Shown here one piece after another: positions 38,724 to 52,100 of a stretch of DNA of 64,000 nt. The translations under genes were made by a program, and so were the position numbers. Source of the DNA: Candidatus Synoicihabitans palmerolidicus (GTDB taxonomy: Bacteria > Verrucomicrobiota > Verrucomicrobiia > Opitutales > Opitutaceae); assembly GCA_020809425.1 (NCBI GenBank), contig JAGGDC010000006.1, forward strand, positions 1-64,000, in the 5' to 3' direction. The notes beneath the pieces were generated by a model that worked only from the letters and a program-made list of their open reading frames with translations, was not told the origin of the DNA and ran no database searches. The stretch's first letter is position 1. Every line of letters starts with the position of its first letter.

Positions 38724-41700
38724 GGGTCAGTTAAAAAGGTGTTCCACCAGGATGTCATCGAGACTTCGTGGTTCGGGTTTTGTCGCCAACTCTACCGGCG
38801 GACCATCCTGTACCCCGATGCGCGTCAGGGCCGCATCGTCCATTTTGAGAAACGCAACCTGTGTCCATCCGGCCGCAAGTACCGTTTCGATCGCCGCCAT
38901 GCCTTCAGCCGCAGTGATCGCCCCCAATCCGCCCGCCTTCAATCCTTCTAGCAGGCTCGGATCCAATCCGTGTTCCCAGAACCCCCAATTAATCAATTGG
39001 ACAGGAAAGTCGGTCAGCGCATCAGCTTTCACCACCCACGCATCTTGAAAACTACACGCCGCCGCATAGCCCGCGCGACAGGCCTCGGGAAATAGACTCT
39101 GGGCAGAGCCCAAATAGAGAACAAAATCCAGTGCCTGATCTCGGACCGCCGCCCACAACGCCACACTGCCGCGCGTCTTCGCGTCAAGTATCCTCCGCAG
39201 CTCGGCTTCGGTCGTATCACTCAGTCGTTCGTCGTGAAACACCATCGCCGCATGGAACGCGCCGTGAAGGGCGCCATACCGGGCTCGCACCGCAGTGGTC
39301 ACCTCTCGCATCGCGGCGGCATCTTCGCCCGCCGCCATCATATAGTGGGCCTCTCCCCCCAGTGCTTCTATCTCGCCCATCGCACGCTCGATGGTGGCGT
39401 CGATCGGTCGGCGCCCGGTCCAAATAATTTTCGCCCTGTAGTTTGAAGCCAGGTGGCGGCTCAAATGTTGGCCTACCCACCCCGCGCCACCCACGATCAA
39501 ATACACTCCACCCGACCTGAACCGAGTCGGCGACTCCGCCAGGCTCGTCATCGTCGCCAAATGCAAGCGACGACGAGTACCCGAACGCAACGCAATCTGC
39601 TCGCCCGATTTTTGAGCGGGTTCTCTAGCCACAGCAACTGCCACCGCATCCGTATCGTCCCAGCCCTCCGACAAATCGATCACCGCCAAGTCCGCTCGAG
39701 GATACTCTTTGGCGAGGGAGGCAACCATTCCCGTTAACCCCGCCATCTGAGGATTGACGTTGTCTCCCGTCTCGACCGCAAAAACCCCCCGAGTCAACAC
39801 CCGTAACTGCCGTCCGGTTCGCCACCATTTTTGCGCCGCCAAGCTCTGCACGAGTCGAGCCAGCGCCAGGGGTCCGATTTCCTGGGCTGCGGCAGTGTTA
39901 TTTACCTGATCTTCAGTCCCTGGCGCAGAAACCGGTGCGAGAAAATAGATTCGGTCCGCACCGGCAAAAGCGCCGCCATCGGCCCCGCATGCACGCTCCA
40001 TCGCATCCAATGACACCACTTGCACCGAATCGCCCCCATGCTGCGCCACCAACGCTTGTTCGAGTGCACCCGCCGGTTCGCCTATAATAACGATTTCGGT
40101 AACCGCCGCTGAGGCTGACTGCGGAACCGGGGCTTCACGCCATTCCCTTTTCAGGAAACGACCTTTGATCGGACCAGCCACCTCGGCCGACTTCGGCGAT
40201 TTTCGTAACTCTTGTTTCGGCACTGCGTTCTCCGCGGGAAATTCTTCAACCATTCGAGCCCGCAGAGTGGCCAGATGAGGCAGGGCATTCAGCACTTCGT
40301 CGCTGCTTGCTCCGAAATCCAAAAGCGCCGCGATTTCGTCGACCCCTGCCGCGTGGCAATCCCGCACCATCCCCATGCAATTTTCCGGGCTTCCAATTAG
40401 AGAGGCATGCCGGCGATACCGCTCGTAGGAAAACTCCGCCATTTTATCCAAATCCGCCTCACTGGCCCGTTGGCCGCGCTCAACCGCATGCATGTGCGCA
40501 TCAAGCGAACTGCGAATATACTCCAGAAAAGGCTTACGGACGATCTCCTGCGCGCGATCCTCATCGGGATCCACAAACGTGTGCAGCATGAGAGTCACAC
40601 ACCCTCCCACCGGATCCAGGCCCGCCTCAGCCCGTGCAGCACGGTAACGCGCAATTTTTTTAGCGAGTTCTTCCAAGGTCGAGCCCTGGAGCATCGTTAA
40701 CACATTATAGCCTCCCCGTCCCGCCTCCTCGAACGATTCAATTCGTCGCGATACCGTAAGCCATACTGGTAATTCCTTCTGCCGTGGTTCCGGGTAGATG
40801 CGCAACTGCACTGTTTCGCCTTTACCATTGCGGCGAGCGACCGTCTCTCCTCGCCACAACCGCTGGACCTCGGGAATCCGGGCCAACCACGTGTCGCGCA
40901 ACTTCGGATACACCGACGGGGCCAGCGCAAAATCGTTGGGATTCCAGCCGGAAGCAAAACCCAAATCGACCCGGCCATCGGACAGGTTATCCACCACTGA
41001 CCAAGCCTCAGCGACCCGCAAGGGATCTTCCAACGGTAATACGACACTGCCCGCCCGTAACCGTATGCGCTTGGTCGTCGCCGCCAACGCTGCCATCAGG
41101 GTCGCCGGGGAACTGTAGATGCCTCCAAATGCATGGAAGTGTCGTTCCGGAGTCCATACCGCATCAAACCCATGCCGATCGGCATACTTCGCTGCTTCCA
41201 ATACCAAGCGATAGCGGCTCTGTGCGCTCACTTGCGCTGAATCACTGAAGAACATGATACTCAAGCCCACTTTGCTCGAACCTGAGGCGACTGCCGATTC
41301 CGGTTCCGGCACCCAACAACGTAAACGTGCAAAGGGATAAGTCGGCAAAGCCAGCAGGGCGGGGTTTCCGGGCAGAGGCAGCACTGACCAATCAACTTCC
41401 CCTCCGGTCACCCAAAGTGCGCCCGGGTCCTCGGAATCAACCGGCGTCGCTGCGGCCAAAGCATCTCCCGCCGCGCCATTCGCCCTGCGTTTCACTCGTC
41501 CCCGATGCAATCCTGGGAACGTGCCGCCCGCAATCCACGTGCGCAGTTTCACTATGGCATCGTCCAAGTCACTCACCCGCGCCGCAAATCTTTCCTCCAT
41601 TGCTTCACGTCCGGTTTGCAGCGTCCAAGCCACGTCCTGCAAATATCCTGGTTGGGCATCACGCAGTACCGCCGAACCATTGGACGCCGGATCAATCCGA

Positions 41701-43130
41701 ATCGCGAGAAAGCGCGCCAGATTCGTTGCTGCCTCCCGCAAACGTGTCTCGTTTTTTGCGGATAAAACAATCCAAATCGGGGTGGGCTTGAGGACCGGCC
41801 GGGCTGGAGCCACATATTCTTCAAGAATCAGATGCGCATTGGCTCCCCCTGCGCCAAAAGAACTTACTCCCGCTCGCCGTGGCTCTGGAATACTATCTTT
41901 CTGGGACTGCGGCCACGGAGACAGTTCCCGTTGAACTCGGAAGAACGAATCCGTGAACTGGATATTCGGATTCAGTGTCTCAGCGTGCAATGACGGCACC
42001 AGTTTCCCATGATGAAACTGCAATAGTACCTTGGTCACCCCCGCTATTCCGGCCGCAGACTCGGCGTGCCCAATATTGCTCTTCACCGATCCCACGGCGC
42101 AATACCCCGGATCAGGTCGCGATCCCCCGGCCTGATCTGCCAACGCAGCCTCAAAGGCTTGCTGCAGTCCGGTGAGTTCGATCGGGTCGCCCAACGAAGT
42201 ACCGGTTCCATGCGCCTCGATGTAGGTGATGCTCGCGGGATCAATCTGCGACCGCACCAACGCTTCGCCCACCACCTCGGCTTGTGATCGTGAATTGGGC
42301 ACGGTGTAACCGTTGGTCCGTCCGCCATGATTCATCGCACTGGCACGAATCACCCCTTGAATACGATCACCGTCGGCGATCGCTTTCGACAGGGGCTTCA
42401 GTAGAACCGCACCGACTCCCTCACCCGGCACGTAACCCTCACCACCTTCGCCAAAGGCTCGGCAACGCCCATCCTTCGCGCTGAAGCCAGACTGACTTAA
42501 GATCAGATCCTTCTCCGGGTGGATCGTGAGGTTTACTCCGCCTGCGATGGCAAATTCACTCTCCCCGCGCCGGAGGCTTTCGCAGGCGAGATGAATCGCG
42601 GTCAACGAAGACGAACACATCGTATCGACCGCCATGCTCGGTCCCCGCCAATTGAAGAAAAACGATACCCGGTTTGCAATCGTGGCAAACGACGAGCTCA
42701 GCGAGACCGGATTCCCTTTCAGCCGCTCCTCCACTCCAAACAGTTGATACTGTCCGTACATCACCCCAACGAATACCCCGACCTTACGATCCTGCAGCTT
42801 ACTGCGCGGACAGCCCGCATCATCGAGCGTGCTCCAAACCGTTTCGAGGAACAGGCGTTCCTGCGGGTCCATGAATTGCGCCTCACGCGGGGAGAGATTA
42901 AAAAACAGAGGATCGAACTCATCAACTCCCCGCACGAAACCACCCCATTTGTTCGTGGTGGCCCCCGGCTTCATCGGAGTTGGGTCGTAGTAATCTCGCC
43001 AATCCCAACGCTCCTCAGGCACTGACTCGATGCAGTCTTTCCCTGCCGCAAGATTCTCCCAAAACTCCGCCAAATTGTCCGCCTGCGGGTATCGCCCCGC
43101 CATGCCGATGATCGCAATTGATGCCTCGGC
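37970..43130 (-). other. PKS module F: KS-LLM-KR-(MT remnant)-ACP, split across two proteins
   Basis: After an active KS, a luciferase-like flavin monooxygenase domain (about 41280-40240) occupies the place of a DH. It starts S-I-M-F-F-S-D and includes W-T-P-E-R-H-F-H and G-F-A-S-G-W-N-P. A KR follows (V-G-G-A-G-W-V-G; Ser and Tyr present, Asn replaced) to the ORF end. The next ORF supplies a methyltransferase-like remnant without a SAM motif and the ACP (G-V-D-S-I near 38100). It predicts alpha- and beta-hydroxyls, as at C10 and C11. Confidence 0.85.
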
Positions 43131-46100
43131 CACTGATGGAGCGTTCTTGGTCGCTGTCGTCGCGATTACCGCAGGTTCAACTCGCGCGCCTTTGCTTATC
43201 GTGCCCATCGGTTCGGGGACTTCCAAATGGGACTCGGCACTGCTCGGACTAAGCGCTTTGGCCAACGCCACCGCATGCGCTTCAATCAGAAAGTCCGCCA
43301 CCTTCTCCAGAGTTGGATACTCGAACAGTAACGTCTTGGAGAGCTCACCGAGGTCCCGCTCGAGCATCTGAGCGAACGATGTCACAGAAATGGAATCCAG
43401 GCCGTAACTCTCAATCGGTTCATCGGCATAAACTTGTTCCCGCGGCAGTTTCGTGAGCTCGCAAAATAAACCCAAGAGATGTTGGATGACCGCAGCCTTT
43501 GGCGGTGCGACAATTCTCTCGGCAACCTCCGTCTCCAGAGGCGGCACCACAATGCCCGTCGGCACGGTTTCTCCAAGATTCGCTGTCTCCACCTCAAACC
43601 GCTTCAATACGGCATCGCGCTTTCCTCGCAGCGGACAGACCTGCGGAGCCGTGCCAGCCAAGACCCGCTCCAAGAGTTCCAGCCCCATCGCTCTATCTAA
43701 CACGTCTAATCCAGCCTCGGAAGACTTGGCCTCTCCGGTAACCCCTCCCATCCCGCCGTCACTCCAAAGCGGCCAATTGATCGACACAGTCCTGCCCTCA
43801 CACTCGCCGAGAGTTCGCGCCACTTCGCGGTCATGCGCCCACGCATCAAGGCAAGCGTTGGCATACGCGTAGTCTGCTTGTCCCGCGTTGCCCCATAAGC
43901 CGGCCGTCGAGGAAAAAAGTGCAAAAACCTCCAGCGGTTCGTCCTTGGTCGTCGCGTGGAGCGCCTTCGCCCCTTCCAGCTTTGGCGCCAAAACGGCTTG
44001 GAAATCAGCCAAGGTCTTATGCCAAATTAATCCATCCCGCAGCCCCCCCGCCGCGTGCAGCACGCCGTCAAGTCGACCAAACTTGTCCTTCGCCGCCTTC
44101 ACTACGCTTTCCGCATCAGGTCCGACCGAGACATCCGCCTGCAAATAGATCGCTGCTGCCCCCAATCCCGTCACCCGGCTTCGCCTCTCGCCATCGAGGA
44201 CTGAACGCCCCACCAGCACGACCCTGGCGCGTCGGGTGTGCACCAGATGCTCCGCCACGATCAATCCCAATCCGCCCGCCCCTCCCGTGATGAGATAAAC
44301 CCCATTTTTCTTGAATACCCCGACCGGAGGCTCGACCAGTGAAGTCTCGACATACCGCCGGATCGCCCGGCGTCCGGAAACAAGACGCACCTCTAAATCG
44401 TCCGCCGCCAACTCAGCTTTCACCATATCCAAGTTCCACCCTCCCTCACCCGCCAGGGCCAAAGTGCTTAAACGCAACGCCGGTTGCTCCTGGCGCAAGG
44501 TCTTGGCGTAGGCGGCCACCGCGCGGTATTCGACCACGCCCATCGGATGAACAAACAGTCCAAGTACGTCCCCCAACGGTCGATCCTTGGCGCGCACCAG
44601 GGCCTGTACCAGTCCATGCACACTGCCGATTCCCTTTAGGAAATTCCTTTCAGTTTCTGCCTGTTTTCCGAGGGTCCAGCCGTGCACCCAAACATTGGGT
44701 CGAACCATGGTCACCACCTTCGCCCAATCTTCCGCACTCTCCGGTCGCACTGTCAGTACCTCATCATGGAGACCGAAAGCGTCGCCAGGTACCACTCGCC
44801 ACACGTCAACTCCCGTTGCCCTCCACGCCTCGGACAAGGCCGTTTCCTCATCAAGTACCAACACCCGGCCCACCGCCAGTTGCGCCGAACCGGTCTCCGG
44901 CACCTCCAACCATTCAGGTCGAAGCGCAAAGACTTCCCCCTTCAGTTTCGCGGTATCGGTGGGGGCGCGGGTCGCCAATTGTTCGATTTGCAACAAGACC
45001 GTGCCATCATCAGCCGAAACCGTCAGGTCGTAACATCGCACCGTCCCCTCCGCGCCGGCGATGCGCCCGTGCACCCAGCCCTGAGACGGCCAGCCAAGAC
45101 TGCCCGAGATCCGTTGCACGGCAAAGGGTAAACCCACCTTGCCTGTGCCCAACGCCAGTGGCGCGAGACTCTGCAATGCCCCGTCCAGCAGGGCCGGATG
45201 CCAAAGATAACCTTCCTCCATCCATCGGTCCGGAAGCACCAGCTTGGCCAACACTTCCGTCGACGAATAAACCAGTTCTTCCACCACCCGATATCCGTCT
45301 CCGTAAGCAATGCCTCCCTGCGCAAATTCATCATAGAAGGCCGCCCGAGACCTGACTTCTCCACATCGCGTTCTAATGGAAACGAGGTCCAGCTTCTCCT
45401 CTGCATCGAGTTTCGTCGCCCTGGCCACTCCACTTCCCACCGTTTCACCGTCTTTCTGGCACACGGTAACAGTCCAACGGCCCTCCGTCTTTTCCTCCAC
45501 GGCGGTGATCAACTCCAATGTGTCCTCTGCCTTCATCGCCACCGGACGCAGCCAAACCCAATCCCTTATTTCCACCGCTCCGGACTCGGCGGCCATACTG
45601 GCCACGAAACGCGTGAGTTCCAAAGTCGCCGCTCCGGGCAGTAGGCGTCGTCCTCCTACCACGTGATCACTGAACAAAACTTCATGGGAGGAGAATCGAC
45701 TCGAAAAGCATACTCCGTTCAGGGTGGAAATATTGCTGGTCACCAATGGATGCAGGCGCTGGCTCGGAATGGACTGCGTACCAACCCTCGGTACATTTGG
45801 CAACCAATGACGCTCCGGCGCAAAAACGTAGCCGGGCAAACTCACGCGTCTCCTCGCCCCCTCGGGCCATAAGGTGAGCCATGGTACCTCGGCGCCTTCT
45901 GCCCACCAACGCCCCAGCGCGGCCCAATCACGTGCCTCGACCAACGTTTCGACAAAATGCCGTCCGGTTTCGCCTTCCACGAGTGTCATTCCACCAAGCC
46001 GTACCGCCCGAGCGCTCCCCGTGGTAAAATCTCCGGTGGCGGCATCACTCTCAAACGCGATCAAGTGCTGTTCCATCTCAACCCAATCCCGCGCGCTGAA

Positions 46101-49100
46101 CGCCAGCCGCTCATCAAAGGCTTCGCGTCCGTTCTGCAACGTGAACGCCACCGCACTCAACTCCGGCCGCGCCGGGTCTGGCGTGATCTTCAACCAATGG
46201 CGGTATGCCCGGACGACTCCTCTCAATCGCTCGCGGTTGACCGCCGAAAAAACCAGCAGGTACCGACCCTCGGCATCCGCACCACCTGTTGCGACAGCCC
46301 GTGACTCCAAAAACTCCTCTACAATCACGTGAGCGTTCGAACCACCGGCGCCGAACGAACTTAATCCAGCGCGTCGCGGCGCGCCTGCGACCGTCGACCA
46401 CTTTGCCATCTCCCGTTGAACCACAAACGGTGTATCCGTAAATTCAATATTCGGGTTCAATTCATCGGAATGCAGACTCGGCACGAGTTGCCGGTGGCGA
46501 AGTTGCAACAGAAGCTTGCTCAAACCTGCCATGCCTGCGGCGGCTTCGAGGTGACCCACATTCGACTTCACGGAACCGATGGCACACGGGGTCTCCCGAT
46601 CCATTCCAAAAACTTCCGTTAAGGCCGCGATTTCAATCGGATCTCCCAACGCCGTGCCCGTGCCATGCGCCTCCACGTAGCTGATGCTTTGAGATGCAAT
46701 GCCCGCCTTCACCAAAGCCGAACTTACCGCAGCCGTCTGGGCCTTCGGATTCGGTACCGTGTAACCATTGGTTTTACCGCCATGATTTACTGCTGTGCTG
46801 CGAATTATGCCGTGAAGGTGATCGCCATCCGCGAGCGCCTGTGCGAGCGGCTTCAGAAGAACGGCGCCCACGCCTTCACCCGGGACATAACCATCGCCCC
46901 TCGCCCCAAAACTTTTGCAGCGACCGTCGCTCGCCGCGAAACCACCCTGCGCCAAGCCGACGTCCTTCAAGGGGTGAAGACTGAGATTCACCCCACCCGC
47001 CAAGGCCAGCTCTGCCTCGCCTTTGTGCAGGCTGTCACAGGCCAAATGCAGCGCCGAAAGCGAAGACGAACACATGGTATCCACCGCCAGACTCGGACCG
47101 TGCCAATCAAACCAATATGATACTCGGTTGGCGATCGAGGCATACGACGAATTGACCGGCAACAAGCGGCCGACTTCGGAGCGTTCCAACCCCAGCAATT
47201 GATATTGGCTGAACATCACCCCGACAAAGACGCCTATAGCCCGATCCCTCAGCTCCGCCCGCGCATAACCGGCCTCCTCAACCGCATGCCATGCAGTTTC
47301 CAGAAACAATCGTTCCTGCGGGTCCATTACTTCCGCCTCCCGAGGTGGAATGCGAAAGAAGCCCGCGTCAAATTGGTCAACTCCCGCGAGGAAACCACCC
47401 CAACGATTGTAGGTCTTACCCACCTGCCCACGTCGTTCGTCGAAATAAGTTTCGAGGTTCCATCGCGCGGCCGGGACCTCGGTAATACAATCACGCCCGT
47501 TCTCCAAATTGCGCCAGAACTCGTCCAGGTTTTCCGCCTGCGGGTATCGACCACTGACACCGATAATTGCGATGGCATCATTCGCCATATTTTCCGCCAT
47601 CGAATTCAATTCCCCAGTGTTCGGTCCACCAACCGCCGCCGCAGGATGACTCGACTTCGTAGCCTCGGGCTTGAGCGCAGGGGCGGCCATTCCGCACAGC
47701 TCTTTGAGCTTCTCGGCGTGTCGCGTCGCAAAATGCGACGCCAATGCGTCCAGAGTCTGATGTTCAAACAACAGCGATTTGGACAATGGCCCAAAGTCCT
47801 CCTCCAATCGGCGAGTAAACGACATCACCAGCAGTGAATCTATCCCATATCGCTCCAGTGCCTCATGGCCTTTGATTCGATCAATCGGAATCCGCGTCAG
47901 CTCCGCGAACCGAGATTTCAGAAAATCCAGTACCTGCGTCTCATCCAATCTGTCTTCCACCTGCGAAGCGGGGCTCTCCACCGGCGGTAATGGCAGACTC
48001 ACTGAGTCGACCAAGGGGCGTTCATTGGCTGCAGTCGGGAAAACCGCCAACACGGGTTCGCTTGCGCACAAGCATGTCTCGAAAATCTTGATACCTGTCG
48101 CGGTGTTGATGGCACGATGATGCGGATCCTTCAGGGCCAGAACATCCGTATCCAGGCCCATGCCATCCCCCTGCCACAGCGGCCACTGAATTGATAAGGT
48201 GCGCCCACGGCATTCCCCCCGCCGACGGCGCTGCTCCCGTTGCTGGGCAAACGCATCAAGGAAACCGTTGGCAAACGCGTAATCGCACTGCCCCACATTG
48301 CCGTTCACACTGGCGACCGAACTGCACAGGACCATCAGCTCAAGGGGTTCATCTGCCAAAACCTCATCGAGCACCTTCACGCCCTCGATTTTCGGTGCCA
48401 GAACCCGGCGGGCCGAGATCAAATCCTTTTTCACCACAAACCCGTCATTCAACAAGCCGGCCGCATGGACAACCCCGTGCACTTCACCTGCTTTCGCGCG
48501 CGTCTCCTTCAAAGCGCGATGCACGTCCTCCGACCGGGTCACATCGCAACTCACGTAATAAACCTCGGCACCATCGAGAAGAGTCGACTGCCCACTCAGT
48601 CGAATCTCATCCAATTTTCGTCGGCCCCACAGTACCACTTTGGCCGCATGGGTATCTCGTAGATATTTAGCCAATACCAGGCCCACTGCGCCGGCTCCGC
48701 CCGTGACCACCCAGGTCATACCAGCCCGAATCGGTCGAAGGTACTCAGCCGGAGGGACGAATGCCTCGAACACCCGCCCGCGACGGGCGCCCTCCCTGTA
48801 TTCAATTTCTTCCTCACCGCCGTCCGTTTTAATCTCCGCCACGGCCCTCTCCACGGTCACCTCTCCACTCACGATTTTCCACCGCAGCGAGGGTTGCTCC
48901 AATCGAATTGTTTTGGTCAACGCCGGCAACGCCACCCATGCCGGAGGCGCGTCACGGGGCAAGACGACTAGAGCAGGCAGTGGACGATCCATGCCGCACC
49001 GCAACAGACACTGCGAAGCCAAGAGAATCGTCTCAAAGCCCAAGCGAATCCCCTCGGCATCTGCCGCTGGGTCGTGAGCCCAGCGGTGCATCACTGCGGC

Positions 49101-52100
49101 CGGGGGAAACGTTGCCAATACCTGAGTTAGATCCCCAACCTCACCCGGCCGCACCGTGGCACCGTCTGCCCGAAGTTCAAACGTGTCTCCGGCGGTAATA
49201 CAGATCACGTGAAGCCCGGAAACCTGCTCCGCGAGGGGCACCGTCCACGTTCCGCTATTGTCCAACACCAACAAATTTTTGCGCAGCGTCGGAGCCGATG
49301 GAGATTCCGACAGCGAACTCGCCTGCCATCTCGATCTCAGGTAGGTGAGTTTCGGTGATTCGGACTCCTCGGTCCCAATTGTCTGAACGGAAAACGCCTC
49401 GATCCGCGCCAAAAACTGGCCCGTTCCGTCCACGAGGGTGACATCAAAAGTCGTCCGCCTCTTAGTTGTCTCCCTCCGACTGACCGCCGCATACACCGGC
49501 CCAAGATCCGCCGTCCATTCGGTTGAACTTGCCACTCGAAGACGTCCCACTCCGACGGGAATCGTTGGCCCGTTTGTCGCAGGTTGGAGCAATACTCCCG
49601 TCGCCTGCAATCCCCCCTCAATCATGAGAGCAATGCTCGCGTCAAGCGGTACACCAGTCGGGCGTTCAAGTGTCGCCCAACCCACGCCATCGCCCCAAGC
49701 CACGTTCCGCACTCGCCGATAGAGGGGTCCGTAGACCAACCCACCAGTCTCCAAGCCTGCATAAAAATCTTCACCCGTCACGCGCTCAGAACACCGCGCC
49801 TCGCACGCCTCCGGATCAATCCTGTCAGGAGAGCCGAGGTCGCTTTCTCGCAGTTCGACTTGTCCACTCGCACTGCCGTCACCAACCGTTACGGACCACG
49901 TGCCGTCCTTTTCCGCCTGGAGTTTCACCCGCAGCGCCAATGCCCCGGTCACCGGCAGGGGCTGTCGCCACGTCCAATTGATCAAACTTACGGATTCATC
50001 GGCCAACGCAGCCCAGGCCGCCCGGAGCGCGCGCTCCAATATCAGCGACCCTGCCAACCAATGCTCCCCGTTCACGCAGTGGTCCTCGATCAGTGAGTCG
50101 GCAGCGATTATGTCGGTCACGAAAACCGGTCCAGCCACCGTGGATTCATTACGCTGCACCCATCGCATGCTCTCCGTTCCCATCAAAACCGATGGAAGGG
50201 GCCCCCCTGCAGCTGGCCGAACCCAACACCGATCCCGTGCAAAGACATGGTTAGGCAACGGGGAGCGGCGCGTGGGCCGGGGCGCCGATGGCCACTCGTC
50301 ACCCAAAACGACATGGGCATTGGTTCCGCTATAGCCAAAGGAACTTACCGCAGCCAACCGTTCTCGGTCTGGCCGCCGCTCCCACGCCCGTAAACTGGTG
50401 TTCACAAAGAATGGACTGCTGGTAAAATCGATGTGCTCATTCGGCATCGAAAAATGCAACGACTGCGGCATGCGCTCGTTCTCCATGGCCAACAGGACCT
50501 TGATCACCCCTGCAATGCCGGCGGCAAACGAGGTGTGGCCAATGTTGGATTTCACTGAACCTAAAGCGCAGTAGCCGCATCGAGAGGTGAAACTGCGAAA
50601 CGCTTCCGTCAGGCCGCGAACTTCCACCGGGTCGCCCAACAAGGTTCCGGTTCCATGTGCTTCCACGAGATCAATCTTTGCTGGATCAATCCCCGCGCGT
50701 AGATACACCGTGCGTTCCAGCTCAGCTTGCGATTTCGCGCTCGGTGCAGTGATGCCATTGGTCTTTCCATCCTGATTAATGCCCGAACCGCGCACGACCC
50801 CGTAAATACGATCTCCACCCGCTCGCGCGGCGGCGAGAGACTTCACCATCACCACCGCGACTCCTTCGCTCAATGCGATGCCGTCAGCCGCTTGGTCAAA
50901 CGGCCGACACCGTCCTCCTGGCGAAAGCATCTCTAGTTTACTCGTGGTGATGAGTTGGTCGGGTTCGATGATAAGGCTCACCCCACCCACCAGAGCCATC
51001 TCGCAATCTCCCGCTTGAATCGCTCGACAGGCCTGATGCAAGGCCACCAGCGATGAAGAACACGCCGTGTCGATCGCTACGCTCGGGCCTTTCAGATTAA
51101 GAAAATAGGAAAGCCGGGCGGCCAGTATTGATGGGGTAAGCCCCATGCCGGCAAACGCAGTCTGAGCTTGTCCCGGGTTCAATCGCCGCAGAGTTCCTCC
51201 ATAATCGCCCGTTCCTGCGCCCACAAAAACCCCGCAGTTCGTATTGGCTAATTCCTCACTCGTATAACCCGCATGCTCGATGGCTCGCCATGCCTCCTCC
51301 ATGAATAGGCGCTGCTGCGGATCCATAATCTCAGCCTCCGCATGCGACAGATTAAAGAACAGCGGATCGAAGCAGTCGATATCTGCGATAAATCCGCCCG
51401 TGCGGCAGTACGACTTGCCCTCGGCTTGAGGATTCGGGTCATAAAACGCATTTACGTCCCACCGCTCCGCCGGCACCTCGCTTACACTGTCCACGCCCTC
51501 CGCAAGATTGATCCAAAACTTCGCCAGATTTCGCGCGCCAGGCAAGCGGCAAGCCATGCCAATAATCGCGATGGGATCGTCGCGTGTCACCGTCGGGGCG
51601 GTTTCCCCCGCCTCGGCCGAGCCCGCCGACTTAATCGTCGGCCCGGGGGCTGTGCTCAGCTTAGCCAGTTTCACCGGCACTCTTGTGATCATTGCGTGAC
51701 CACTGACCGCCGCCGGTACCGACAGGCTTACGCGTCCACGAGTGACTGCATCAGAATTCGGTGCCTGCGGCGGCTCTGAAACCACGACGCCAACCTCCGG
51801 GCTCTCCGACAATTCAATTTGCGACGGCTTTGACGGCTGGAGCCGGGGAGTCGAAGCGTTGATGAGTCCGATCACGTGCTCCGCCAAATCGTCGCAATTT
51901 ACAAAATCGTAGACGATCGAAGCATCGAGTCGCAGACGAAATGCACGGTTCAAACCGTGGATGAACTCAACACTCAATATAGAGTCGAGGCCCAGGTCGC
52001 GAAAGGCGGTCTGTCCGTCAAATCCTACCGGATCGAGGTGCAGCTTCGCACATAAATCTTCCCGCATCCATCGTCTCGCCTCGTCCGCCGACGGACTTGA

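Noticed and set aside
38760-39500. KR of module F as a dead domain
   Set aside because: The nucleotide loop (G-G-A-G-W-V-G), Ser and Tyr are present. Only the Asn is replaced, as in the module A KR of the same subtype, and the expected product needs a C11 hydroxyl.
40240-41280. Luciferase-like monooxygenase as a separate gene
   Set aside because: It is in frame with and flanked by KS and KR sequence in one uninterrupted ORF, with no internal start signal.
44339-45355. Long plus-strand open frames inside the PKS genes (for example 338 codons here)
   Set aside because: They are antisense shadows of high-GC PKS codons, with Pro/Arg/Ser-rich, family-less translations.
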